Positions 24,694 through 32,671 of a DNA stretch of 64,000 nucleotides are shown here, one piece after another. Origin of the DNA: Plantibacter auratus (lineage in GTDB: Bacteria > Actinomycetota > Actinomycetes > Actinomycetales > Microbacteriaceae); the NCBI RefSeq assembly GCF_050587365.1, contig NZ_JBOBFV010000002.1, positions 558,001 to 622,000 on the forward strand. Reading direction: 5' to 3'. Below the pieces are notes generated by a model. It searched no databases. It was given only the letters and a program-made list of their open reading frames with translations, and was not told the DNA's origin. Made by a program: the position numbers and the translations under genes. How positions within the stretch are numbered: the first letter of the stretch is position 1; each line of letters starts with the position of its first letter.

Positions 24694-25989
24694 TCAGCCG
24701 ACGAGCTGGTCGAGCAGCTTGAGCGCCTCGTTCCAGGCGGTGTCACCATCGGTGATCTCGCCCTGGCTCACCCGGTCGAGGATCGGACCGAACACGTTGT
24801 CCTGGATGTTGGAGTCCTCAGGACCCTTCACTTGGGCCACGACCCCCTCCGACCGCGCGGCGAAGATCTCGCCCACCGGTGCGTCGTTGAAGAACGGGTT
24901 GGTGGAGTCCTTCACGAGCTCCTGGCCGTCGAGCGTGCTCGGGAACGGACCGGCGAGTTCGAACGATGCGGCCTGCGCCTCAGGGGATGCGAGCCAGAGG
25001 GCGAGCTCGGCCGCCTCCTCCTTGTGCTCGGAGTTCTCGGCGACGCCGAGGAACGCACCGCCCCAGTTGGCAGCGCCGCCGGGCATCACGTCGGCGAAGT
25101 CCCAACCACTGTCGGTCGTGCCCTCGTCGTAGTAGCCCTGCACGATGCCGAGCATCCAGCTCGGGCACATGTAGGTCGCGAACTTGCCCTCCTTGGCCTC
25201 CGGGCCGACGTCCCAGCCGGGAAGACCGGCACCGAGCCCGGCCTGTTCGGCCTCGACGATCTTCGCGAACTGCTCCTTCAGCACGTCGTTGCCCTCGATG
25301 TTCAGGGTCTCGCCGTCGGCCTTGTAGTAGCCCTCCTCCTGCTGGTTCACGAAGGAGTTCCAGAAGAACCGGGGGCTGTGATAGAACGCCTTCCCGGTGG
25401 CACCGACGTACTCCTCACCGACCTCGAAGAACCGGTCCCAGGTCGCGTCCTCGCCGCCGAAGTACGCAGCGACCTCGCTGCGCTCGCTCGGCAGACCGGC
25501 TGCCGCGAACAGGTCACCGCGGTAGCAGATGCCCTGCGGTCCGATGTCGAGACCGGCGCCGATCACGCGCCCGTCGGCGTCCGTGCCCTGCTCGTACTTC
25601 CAGTCCAGCCAGGTGTCCTTGACGTCCTCGATGCCGTAGTCGCGAAGGTCGACGAAGGAGTCGCTGACCTCGGAGATGGTTCCGAGCCAGCCCTCCTCGA
25701 TGGCCACGACGTCGCTGAGGCCGGTTCCGGCGGCGATCTTGGCGTAGGCGTCGTCGCGCGCTGCTCCACCACCCTCCAGGTTGGTGGCCTCGATGGTGAT
25801 GTTGGGGTGCTCCTCCATGTACTGCTCGTAGTTGGCGTCGACGCCCATGGTGCCGAACGTGGTGACCGAGAGGGTGATCTTCTCGTCTCCGCCACTGCCG
25901 GCGGGGGAACTGCACCCCGAGGCCAGGACGGCGAGGATCGATGCCCCCGCGATGGATGCGGCGGTGATGCCGCGGCGTTTGCTGTTCAC
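24694..25989 (-). CDS. Sugar ABC transporter substrate-binding lipoprotein
   Basis: The 431-residue protein has a twin-basic signal segment with lipobox ASGC at about residues 20-23, followed by a solute-binding family 1 fold (LSVTTFGTMG near the start, WLASPEAQAAS near residue 345). It captures an oligo- or monosaccharide outside the membrane and hands it to the two permeases downstream. GTG at 25989 is chosen because AAAGGAG lies five bases upstream; a longer frame upstream has no such site. Two LacI-type operators lie upstream. Confidence 0.92.
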   Translation of the reverse strand: MNSKRRGITAASIAGASILAVLASGCSSPAGSGGDEKITLSVTTFGTMGVDANYEQYMEEHPNITIEATNLEGGGAARDDAYAKIAAGTGLSDVVAIEEGWLGTISEVSDSFVDLRDYGIEDVKDTWLDWKYEQGTDADGRVIGAGLDIGPQGICYRGDLFAAAGLPSERSEVAAYFGGEDATWDRFFEVGEEYVGATGKAFYHSPRFFWNSFVNQQEEGYYKADGETLNIEGNDVLKEQFAKIVEAEQAGLGAGLPGWDVGPEAKEGKFATYMCPSWMLGIVQGYYDEGTTDSGWDFADVMPGGAANWGGAFLGVAENSEHKEEAAELALWLASPEAQAASFELAGPFPSTLDGQELVKDSTNPFFNDAPVGEIFAARSEGVVAQVKGPEDSNIQDNVFGPILDRVSQGEITDGDTAWNEALKLLDQLVG

Positions 25990-26055
25990 AGTCACTCCTT
26001 TGTGTGTGCGCTTCGGTGTCGGCCGGCCACCCATCCGGGATCCGCGGCGCGACGC

Positions 26056-26073
26056 CGTGGGAACGTTCCCACG
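26056..26073. promoter_or_regulatory. LacI-type operator, 18-bp perfect palindrome
   Basis: CGTGGGAACGTTCCCACG is a perfect palindrome with the central CG typical of LacI-family sites. It is 67 bases upstream of the binding-protein start, within its probable promoter. Confidence 0.65.
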
Positions 26074-26114
26074 GGCATGCAGGACACACTAAGCGCTGGG
26101 TTGGACGAGGTCAA

Positions 26115-26126
26115 GAGAGCGCTCTC
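26115..26126. promoter_or_regulatory. Second LacI-type operator, GAGAGCGCTCTC
   Basis: This 12-bp perfect palindrome resembles actinobacterial LacI-family operators of the CebR kind (TGGGAGCGCTCCCA). It lies about 60 bases from the first palindrome and may allow looping or belong to another LacI protein. Confidence 0.55.
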
Positions 26127-26230
26127 ATTTGTTGCGGAACGGGTGCATGATCGTGAACGGTCGGTGACGTCGTGGCCATCGGGCGGGTCCCCCGTTCCGA
26201 TTCGATCGGATTCATGATCGACTCATTGCC

Positions 26231-27079
26231 ATGACCGGCTTCGATTCAGGCTTCCTCGACCTCGCCGACCAGCTGCAGCTCCCGGCACCCACCGATCCCG
26301 CCGAGCTGGCGCGCCTCCGCCGTCTCGACTACACGCACTTCACCGTGCTCCTCGACCCCGACCGCCGCCTGGCAGCCGCGACCGGAGTCGACATCGACGG
26401 CGCCGCCCTCCTCGACCTCGGGCGCGGCGACGACTGGCACCTCGACGACCGCATCCCGGTCGAGGAGCAGGCCGGCCCGGAGCTCTACGCCCGCAACGAC
26501 CTCGACCGCGGCCACCTCGTGCGGCGGAGGGACCCGGTCTGGGGGCCCGTCGAGATCGCCCGGCAGGCCAACGTCGACACCTTCTGCTACACGAACGCCG
26601 CCCCGCAGGCTGCGGACTTCAACCAGTCACTCGAGCTCTGGAACGGCCTGGAGGACCTCGTCCTCGAGTACGCCTCGGCCGGGCGCCGGCGACTGTCGAT
26701 CTTCACCGGGCCGGTGTTCGCCGACACGGACCCGCTCTACCGCGGCGTGCAGATCCCGCGCCGGTTCTGGAAGGTGGCGGCGTGGTCGAACGACGGAGCG
26801 CTCGCGGCGAGCGGCTACCTCCTCGACCAGTCGGCGCAGCTCGACGACCTCGACCTCGGCCGGTCCAGTGCGATCGACGACACGCACGATGCCACCGACG
26901 TGCCCCCACTCGGCCCGTTCCGGACCTTCCAGCTGCCGATCCTCGACCTCGCGAGCGTCACCGGTCTCGACTTCGGTGCCCTCGCCTCCGCCGACGTCCT
27001 CGAGCCGACTCCCGCGACAGTGCGTCCCGACACCGACACCTGGATCGAGCTGAGCGGCCCGTCCGACCTGCGGTTCTGA
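26231..27079 (+). CDS. DNA/RNA non-specific endonuclease (NUC1 family)
   Basis: The 282-residue protein has the beta-beta-alpha-metal nuclease core. DRGHL (residues 92-96) supplies the catalytic histidine, and YTNAAPQAADFNQSLELWN supplies the magnesium-binding asparagine and neighbouring residues. These nucleases cut DNA and RNA non-specifically. Most are exported, but no signal peptide, anchor or toxin-delivery domain is visible here and the protein starts directly with the fold. No immunity-protein gene is recognised next to it. Confidence 0.88.
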   Translation: MTGFDSGFLDLADQLQLPAPTDPAELARLRRLDYTHFTVLLDPDRRLAAATGVDIDGAALLDLGRGDDWHLDDRIPVEEQAGPELYARNDLDRGHLVRRRDPVWGPVEIARQANVDTFCYTNAAPQAADFNQSLELWNGLEDLVLEYASAGRRRLSIFTGPVFADTDPLYRGVQIPRRFWKVAAWSNDGALAASGYLLDQSAQLDDLDLGRSSAIDDTHDATDVPPLGPFRTFQLPILDLASVTGLDFGALASADVLEPTPATVRPDTDTWIELSGPSDLRF

Positions 27080-27092
27080 GGCGGGTCCGGTC

Positions 27093-27142
27093 CCTGCGCC
27101 CGTCGAAGGGCGTTGTCCTGAGCCTGTCGAAGGGCAGCGGAA
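27093..27142. repeat. Degenerate palindromic repeat pair
   Basis: GGTCCCTGCGCCCGTCGAAGGG is a decayed copy and CCTGAGCCTGTCGAAGGGC an intact copy of the interspersed repeat. They lie between the convergent nuclease and MarR genes. Confidence 0.7.
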
Positions 27143-27149
27143 CAGACCC

Positions 27150-27650
27150 CTACCGACGCTCGAGCGCCGCGCCGATGACCCGGAGGCTCTCGATGAGCAC
27201 GGCCACCTGCTCATGGCTGAGCCCGGCGAGCATCGCGTTCTCGTCGTCCACCAGCCGACGCATCGCCTCGTCGACCCGCTGCTGACCGAGGGTCGTCAGG
27301 ACGACGATCTTGCTCCGACCGTCGGCCTCGTTCTTCTGCCGGGCGACGAGCGAGCGAGCGGCCAGACGATCGAGCTGACTCGCGAGGTTGCCGCTCGTGA
27401 TGCCCAGTCGGGTGGCGAGGATGGACGGCGTCAGTCCGTCCGCTCCGTGCTGGCGGAGGATGGAGAGGAACTCGAACTCCCACGGCCGCAGGTTGCTCGC
27501 GGCGAACGACAGGCGTCGAACCTCCTGCAGGTGCGGCACGAGCCGGCGGAGGCGGGACACCACGTCGAGCGGTGCGAAGTCCACGTCGGGCAGCGCGTTC
27601 GCCCAGGCGTCGATGACGATGTCGACGTCGTCGTCATCACCCTTCGCCAT
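27150..27650 (-). CDS. MarR-family transcriptional regulator
   Basis: The 166-residue protein has a MarR winged helix in the middle: LRPWEFEFLSILRQHG, then TPSILATRLGITSGNLASQLDRL (recognition helix) and the wing KNEADGRSKIVVLT with the conserved D-x-R. ATG at 27650 gives the expected length. It is convergent with the nuclease gene and its target is not evident. Confidence 0.9.
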   Translation of the reverse strand: MAKGDDDDVDIVIDAWANALPDVDFAPLDVVSRLRRLVPHLQEVRRLSFAASNLRPWEFEFLSILRQHGADGLTPSILATRLGITSGNLASQLDRLAARSLVARQKNEADGRSKIVVLTTLGQQRVDEAMRRLVDDENAMLAGLSHEQVAVLIESLRVIGAALERR

Positions 27651-27756
27651 CGCCTGCCTCCCTCGCGTCCTGCCTGCACCAACGCTACCGTGGGCCGCCG
27701 CCGATCCAGACGGTGGGCGGTTCCATCCACCCTGTGCTATCGCGCACGACGAGCCG

Positions 27757-28368
27757 TCAGCGGACGGAGAGCGCCGCCAGGCCGTCGACGAGGAGACCGA
27801 CCCCGAAGGCGAACGCCTGTGCCTGGTCCTCCTGGCCGAGCGGATCCGTCGCAGCGTCAGCCAGCACGCCGACGCTGTCGTACTGCATCCGTTGCTGCTC
27901 GTGCGACACGTGCCCGAGGATGAAGTGGAGCAGCACCGTGCCCGCACGTCGACTCGTCGCCTCGTCGAACCCGGCCACCGACACCGCATCCGTCAGCCGG
28001 GTGAGCGCCCGCCCGGAACCGAGCCCGAGCGCGTAGGTGCTCGACACCACCTCGGCGCCGTCGCGATAGGCGAGGAGAGCGTCGCGCAGCGCCTCCGCCT
28101 CCACGCGCGTCCGCTCGCGCCAGTCGGAACCGGCCTCGGACACCGCGTCACCCGGTGCCGGGTGCGCATCGACAATCCGGTCGGCGAGCTCGGCGATGAG
28201 GGTCTGCTTGTTCTCGAAGTGCCAGTACAGCGCGCTCGGCTGGACGTCGAGCGACGCGGCGAGGCGGCGCATCGTGAGGTCGGCCAGGCCGTGATCGTCG
28301 AGGATGCGGAGGGCCACCTGAGCCACATCGTCGCGCCGATGGCGACGCACTGTTTCGGGACCGGACAT
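27757..28368 (-). CDS. bioQ: BioQ-type TetR repressor of biotin genes
   Basis: The 203-residue protein has a TetR DNA-binding domain (DVAQVALRILDDHG, LTMRRLAASLDVQPSALYWHFENK) and an all-helical ligand domain. BioQ is the TetR-type regulator of biotin genes in corynebacteria and mycobacteria and binds TGAAC-N3-GTT(C)AC-type sites. Two such sites lie between this gene and bioY, which is the basis of the call. ATG at 28368 is only seven bases from its -10 element, so the messenger is probably leaderless. The GTG/ATG a few codons upstream is less likely. Confidence 0.82.
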   Translation of the reverse strand: MSGPETVRRHRRDDVAQVALRILDDHGLADLTMRRLAASLDVQPSALYWHFENKQTLIAELADRIVDAHPAPGDAVSEAGSDWRERTRVEAEALRDALLAYRDGAEVVSSTYALGLGSGRALTRLTDAVSVAGFDEATSRRAGTVLLHFILGHVSHEQQRMQYDSVGVLADAATDPLGQEDQAQAFAFGVGLLVDGLAALSVR

Positions 28369-28374
28369 GAGCAC

Positions 28375-28384
28375 CACTATAGTG
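28375..28384. promoter_or_regulatory. Palindromic -10 element shared by divergent promoters
   Basis: CACTATAGTG reads TATAGT on both strands. It can serve as the -10 element of bioQ on the minus strand and of the bioY operon on the plus strand. The first BioQ box overlaps its right end. Confidence 0.55.
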
Positions 28385-28410
28385 AACGCTGTTCAGGTGA
28401 ACACCGTTCA
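28383..28410. promoter_or_regulatory. Two tandem BioQ boxes
   Basis: TGAACGCTGTTCA (28383-28395) and TGAACACCGTTCA (28398-28410) are two perfect-arm copies of TGAAC-N3-GTTCA, 15 bases apart. They match the BioQ motif known from corynebacteria and overlap the shared -10 region, so binding should repress both bioQ and the bioY operon. Confidence 0.85.
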
Positions 28411-28462
28411 GGTGCGATCCACCCGCCCCAGGCGAACCGACCATCCCGACGAAGGACCCAGC

Positions 28463-29068
28463 ATGAGCAGACTCCGGATCGACGCGACCGACATCGCACG
28501 CATTGCCGTGTTCGCCGCCATCGTGGCCGCCCTGGGCCTGCCCGGCGCGTTTTCGGTGCTCGGCGCGGTGCCCATCACGGCGCAGACCCTCGGCGTCATG
28601 CTCGCCGGCGCGATCCTCGGCCCGTGGCGCGGCATGCTCTCCATGCTGGTGCTGCTGGCGCTCGTCGCCATCGGCCTCCCTCTCCTGTCCGGCGGTCGCG
28701 GCGGGATCGGCGTCTTCGTCGGACCGAGTGCCGGATATCTCCTCGGCTGGATCGTCGGCGTCTTCGTGATCGGGCTCATCGTGCACGCCGGCGGGAGTCG
28801 GCTGCGCTGGTGGCGCACCGCGCTCGGCGTCTTCGCCGGCGGCATCGGCGTCATCTACGCGTTCGGCATCCCGGTGCAGTCGCTCGTCACCCGCCTGCCA
28901 CTCGGCGAGACCGCCCTGCAGAGCCTCGTCTTCGTGCCCGGCGACCTCGTGAAGGTCGTGCTCGCGACGGTCATCACGATGACGCTCGCCCGCGCCTACC
29001 CGCGCGCGTTCCGCAACGCGGCCGGCGCCGGCTCCACGCGTCCCGGCGAGCCCGCCCGGATCGGATGA
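28463..29068 (+). CDS. bioY: Biotin transporter substrate-binding subunit BioY
   Basis: The 201-residue membrane protein has six predicted helices and the BioY signatures: VPITAQTLGVMLAGAILGPWRG near residue 35, GGIGVFVGPSAGYLLGW near residue 80, and VPGDLVKVVLA near the end. BioY is the S component of an ECF importer that binds biotin in the membrane. GAAGGA precedes the ATG. It opens a five- or six-gene operon that also encodes the ECF ATPase and T component, so the whole importer is present. Confidence 0.95.
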   Translation: MSRLRIDATDIARIAVFAAIVAALGLPGAFSVLGAVPITAQTLGVMLAGAILGPWRGMLSMLVLLALVAIGLPLLSGGRGGIGVFVGPSAGYLLGWIVGVFVIGLIVHAGGSRLRWWRTALGVFAGGIGVIYAFGIPVQSLVTRLPLGETALQSLVFVPGDLVKVVLATVITMTLARAYPRAFRNAAGAGSTRPGEPARIG

Positions 29069-30222
29069 CCGTGCGTCCAGGGCACCTCGTCCCGCTGCGC
29101 GGCGGGGCGCCGACCGACCTCGTCCGTCGGGCGCTCGAGGTGCGGGCGGCCGGCGGCGTGCCGTTGATCGGCGACGACCGGTGGAGCGAGTCGTATTGGC
29201 GTTCCGTCCGCGAGCGCAGCACCGCGTCCGGTCCACAGCCTGGCCAGGGGTGGGCGACGCTGACCTCCGGCACCACGGGCGAGCCGCGCATCGTGCTCAG
29301 GACCGCCGCGTCGTGGGCGGACTCCTTCCCGGCCGTCGGCGCGCTGCTCGACCTCGGGCCGGACGACGTCCTGGCGCTGTCGTCGCCGCCCGCGTCGTCG
29401 CTGTCGCTGTTCTCGGTCGCCCATGCGGCCGCCGTCGGCTGCTCGCTCGCCCTCCCGACCACCCACGCGCTCACCGCCGACGACGCTCGTGACGCGACCC
29501 GGTTCCACGGGACCCCGAACGGCCTCCGGGCACTCCTCGACGGCGAGGTGCCGCCCCACCTGCGGGTGGCGTTGATCGGAGGCGCCTCACTCGACCCCGG
29601 ACTCCGCGCCAGGGCGGAGGACCTCGGCATCCGCGTCGTGTCCTACTACGGAGCCGCCGAGCTCTCCTTCGTGGCGGTCGATGACGGTGTCGATCCGGAT
29701 CGACCGGGCCTCCGCGCGTTCCCCGGCGTCGAGCTCGAGGTCCGCGACGACGACGTCCTCTGGGTCCGATCGCCGTTCGTCGCGACCGGGTACCTTGGGG
29801 GCTCGGGCCCGCTCCGACGCGACGGCGACTGGTCAACCGTCGGCGACCGCGCACGGACCGACGACGGGATCGTCACGCTCCTCGGACGATCCGACGATGC
29901 GATCCTCACGGCCGCGGCGACCGTCATCCCCGCCGATGTCGAGGAGGCTCTGCGCCGACTCGACGAGGTGGACGACGCCGTCGTGCTCGGTCTGCCGAAC
30001 GCCGGGGTCGGATCGCTCGTGACGGCCGTGTTGGAACTGCACCCGGGCGCGCGTCCGACCCGCGCGATGCTCCGCGACGCCCTCGCACCGTTGCTGCCGC
30101 CGACCCATCGGCCCCGACGGTGGTTCGTCGTCGACGAGCTGCCCCGCACCGTCACCGGCAAGGCCGCCCGCGCGGAGCTCGCCGGTCGTCTCGCGGCAGG
30201 GACGGTGGCGTCCCTTGACTGA
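29065..30222 (+). CDS. Short acyl-CoA synthetase (YhfT-like), biotin-regulated
   Basis: The 385-residue adenylate-forming enzyme has the P-loop motif LTSGTTGEPR near residue 70, the YYGAAELSF motif near residue 190, GDRAR with its Asp near residue 270, and the C-terminal Lys in RTVTGKAAR. It is about 120 residues shorter than usual, because the N-terminal subdomain before the P-loop is reduced. It should activate a carboxylic acid with ATP and CoA. It is coupled by ATGA to bioY and followed by a thiolase; in Bacillus the BirA-controlled yhfU-yhfT-yhfS operon has the same set. Its acid substrate is unknown. Confidence 0.82.
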   Translation: MTVRPGHLVPLRGGAPTDLVRRALEVRAAGGVPLIGDDRWSESYWRSVRERSTASGPQPGQGWATLTSGTTGEPRIVLRTAASWADSFPAVGALLDLGPDDVLALSSPPASSLSLFSVAHAAAVGCSLALPTTHALTADDARDATRFHGTPNGLRALLDGEVPPHLRVALIGGASLDPGLRARAEDLGIRVVSYYGAAELSFVAVDDGVDPDRPGLRAFPGVELEVRDDDVLWVRSPFVATGYLGGSGPLRRDGDWSTVGDRARTDDGIVTLLGRSDDAILTAAATVIPADVEEALRRLDEVDDAVVLGLPNAGVGSLVTAVLELHPGARPTRAMLRDALAPLLPPTHRPRRWFVVDELPRTVTGKAARAELAGRLAAGTVASLD

Positions 30223-31363
30223 GTCGCACGCCCTCCCGCGCATCGTCGCGGCCCGACGGACGCCGATCGCGACGCGCGGGCGCGCCCTCGCCGCACTCAC
30301 GGTCGAGCAGCTGGCGGTCCCCGTCGTCCGCGCCGTGCACGACGACGCGACGCACGTCCTGGGCCTGCCGCCGGTGGTGGCGGACGTCGTCTTCGGGAAC
30401 TGCATGGGCCCCGGCGGCAACCCGGCCCGCGTCGCCGCGCTCGGGGCCGGCCTCGGCTTCGACGTTCCAGGGCTCTCCGTCGACCGGCAGTGCGGCAGCG
30501 GCCTCGCGGCGATCATCGAGGCGTCCACGGCGATCAGCGCCGGCGACCATCGGCCACGGATCGCCGGCGGTGTCGAGAGCGCGTCGACCGCGCCGACCCG
30601 CTCCGTCGACGGCATCGCCTACGCACGCGCACCGTTCGCACCGGCGGGTTGGCACGACCCCGACATGACCCGCGCCGCGGAGGACCTCGCCGAGCACGAC
30701 GGGATCTCCCGCGAACGCCAGGACGCCTACGCGACGCGGAGCGCGCATCGTGCGGCGAGCGCCGTCGCCGCCGGGCGGTTCACCGACGAGCTCGTCGCGC
30801 TGGTCGGGGCGGCGGAGCACGATGAGGCGCCGCGCAGCGGGATCGAGCGGCTCCTCCCCCGGTTCACCCCGCTCTTCTCCGAAGGCTCCCTCACCGCAGG
30901 CAACACCTGCCGGGTGAGCGACGGTGCGGCCGCCGTGCTCGTCATGCCCGGCGGGCCCGCCCACGGGAGCACGACGCCCGGTCTCGCCGTCCGGGCGCAC
31001 GCCGTCGTCGGCTGCGACCCGGCACTGCCGGGGATCGGGGCCGCGCCGGCGATCCTCGACACTCTCGATCGGGCCGGCGTGGACCTCGCGCAGATCGCCG
31101 CGTTCGAGATCGTGGAGGCGTTCGCGGCCCAGACGCTCGCCGTGCTCGACCGACTCGGTGTCGCCGAGGACGACGAGCGTCTCTGCGCCGACGGTGGCGC
31201 CCTCGCGCTCGGTCATCCGTGGGGCGCGAGCGGTGCGGTCGCCGTGGTCCGCCTGTTCTCGCGGCTCGTCCGTGGCGGAGCTCCGGCGGGCACGATCGGG
31301 GTGGCTGCGGCCTCGGTCGGCGGCGGTCTCGGCGTCGCCGCGGTGTTCGAGGTCGTGCGATGA
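30215..31363 (+). CDS. Thiolase-family acyltransferase (YhfS-like) lacking the second catalytic Cys
   Basis: The 382-residue protein has the thiolase fold. The nucleophile Cys93 is in VDRQCGSGLAA and His334 in ALGHPWGASG. The usual second cysteine, in the C-x-GGG motif near the end, is replaced: the sequence reads AAASVGGGLG with Ser367. It may therefore not run the normal Claisen reaction, or may use a different donor. It starts at TTG 30215, overlapping the ligase gene by eight bases. It is coupled to bioM by ATGA, so it belongs to the biotin-regulated operon. Confidence 0.85.
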   Translation: MTESHALPRIVAARRTPIATRGRALAALTVEQLAVPVVRAVHDDATHVLGLPPVVADVVFGNCMGPGGNPARVAALGAGLGFDVPGLSVDRQCGSGLAAIIEASTAISAGDHRPRIAGGVESASTAPTRSVDGIAYARAPFAPAGWHDPDMTRAAEDLAEHDGISRERQDAYATRSAHRAASAVAAGRFTDELVALVGAAEHDEAPRSGIERLLPRFTPLFSEGSLTAGNTCRVSDGAAAVLVMPGGPAHGSTTPGLAVRAHAVVGCDPALPGIGAAPAILDTLDRAGVDLAQIAAFEIVEAFAAQTLAVLDRLGVAEDDERLCADGGALALGHPWGASGAVAVVRLFSRLVRGGAPAGTIGVAAASVGGGLGVAAVFEVVR

Positions 31364-32070
31364 TCGGGGACATCGACCAGTCATCCGCCATCCGTCTCGA
31401 CGGCGTCACCGCTCGTCTCGGCGACACCGTCGCACTCGACGACGTGACGCTCCACCTCGACGATGCGCGCATCGCGGTCATCGGGGCGAACGGCTCGGGG
31501 AAGTCCACCTTCGCGCGGCTCGTCGGCGGCCTCACCCGGGCGACCGTCGGCAGCGTCCAGGTCCACGGGGTCGACGCAGCCAAGGACACGGCGACCCTTC
31601 GACGACTCGTCAGCATCGTGTTCAGCAACCCGGACGCGCAGATCGTCATGCCGACGGTGGCGGAGGACGTCGCGTTCTCCCTCCGCGGCACGAAGGCGTC
31701 GAAGGCCGACATCGCCGCGCAGGTCGCCGATGCGCTCGACGAGTTCGGCCTGACTGCCCTCGCCGACCGGTCCGCCTACGAACTCTCCGGCGGCCAGAAG
31801 CAGTTGCTGGCGCTCTGCGGGGCCGTGATCCGCCGGCCGGCGCTGCTCATCGCCGATGAACCCACCGCTTACCTCGATGCCCGCAACAGCGCCGCCGTCG
31901 CCGATCACCTCCTCCACCCCGAGGCAGGCCATCAGCTCCTCCTCGTCACCCATGACCTGGAGCTCGCCGCCCGCTGCGACACCGCGCTGCTCTTCGACGG
32001 TGGGCGGGTCGTCGCGCAGGGAGCACCGGACGACGTGATCGCGGCCTACCGCGCGAGTCTGCGGGCGTGA
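31360..32070 (+). CDS. bioM: Biotin ECF transporter ATPase BioM
   Basis: The 236-residue ATPase has Walker A GANGSGKST, a Q-loop VFSNPDAQIVMPTVAEDV typical of ECF/Cbi-type ATPases, signature LSGGQKQ and Walker B LLIADEPT, then the switch His in VTHDLELA. It powers biotin uptake with BioN and BioY. It is the only ATPase in the operon, whereas many ECF systems use two. It overlaps the thiolase gene by ATGA. Confidence 0.92.
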   Translation: MIGDIDQSSAIRLDGVTARLGDTVALDDVTLHLDDARIAVIGANGSGKSTFARLVGGLTRATVGSVQVHGVDAAKDTATLRRLVSIVFSNPDAQIVMPTVAEDVAFSLRGTKASKADIAAQVADALDEFGLTALADRSAYELSGGQKQLLALCGAVIRRPALLIADEPTAYLDARNSAAVADHLLHPEAGHQLLLVTHDLELAARCDTALLFDGGRVVAQGAPDDVIAAYRASLRA

Positions 32071-32074
32071 CCGC

Positions 32075-32671
32075 GTGATCACTCTCTACCGTCCCGGCTC
32101 CGGCTGGCTCCACCGCGCGCCGGCCGGCCCGAAGGCGCTCGGCATCCTCGTCGTGGTGCTCGCGATCTCGCTCCTGCCGACAAGTTGGTGGACCGCGGGC
32201 ATCGCCACCACGGTGACCGTCCTCGCCTACCTCGTCTCGGGCCTCGGCCTCGGCGAGCTCGGACGGCAGCTCCTGCTCATCCGCTGGATCATCACGATCA
32301 CGGTGGCCGGCCAACTGCTGTTCCTCGACGTCGAGTCCGCCGTGTCGAACACCTCCCGGATCGTCGCCGCCGTCCTGCTCGCGGCGCTCCTGGTGCTGAG
32401 CACGCGGGTCGCCGACCTGCTCGACGCCTTCGAGCGCGTCCTCCAGCCCCTGGGTCGCTTCGGTGTCGACCCCTCGCGCATCGCCCTGATGCTCGCCGTC
32501 GCCATCAACACGGTGCCCGTCCTCGCCCGCTTGGCCACGAGCGTCCGGGAAGCGCAGCGGGCGCGTGGGGCCGGGTCGAACCTCGTGACCTTCGTCGTGC
32601 CGTTCCTCGTGGTGTCGCTGAAGCATGCCGACGAGCTCGGCGAGGCCCTCACCGCCCGGGGCGTCCGGTGA
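32075..32671 (+). CDS. bioN: Biotin ECF transporter T component BioN
   Basis: The 198-residue membrane protein has about five helices and the T-component coupling motif in SVREAQRARGAG near residue 170, with another conserved ARG near its end (ALTARGVR). It links BioM to BioY. GTG at 32075 lies four bases past the bioM stop; the operon continues to the CHY gene by a GTGA overlap. Confidence 0.9.
   Translation: MITLYRPGSGWLHRAPAGPKALGILVVVLAISLLPTSWWTAGIATTVTVLAYLVSGLGLGELGRQLLLIRWIITITVAGQLLFLDVESAVSNTSRIVAAVLLAALLVLSTRVADLLDAFERVLQPLGRFGVDPSRIALMLAVAINTVPVLARLATSVREAQRARGAGSNLVTFVVPFLVVSLKHADELGEALTARGVR

Noticed and set aside
22644..24749. 701-codon frame covering both permease genes
   Set aside because: Only its last 299 codons make a permease; the first part is out-of-frame reading of the MalF-type gene.
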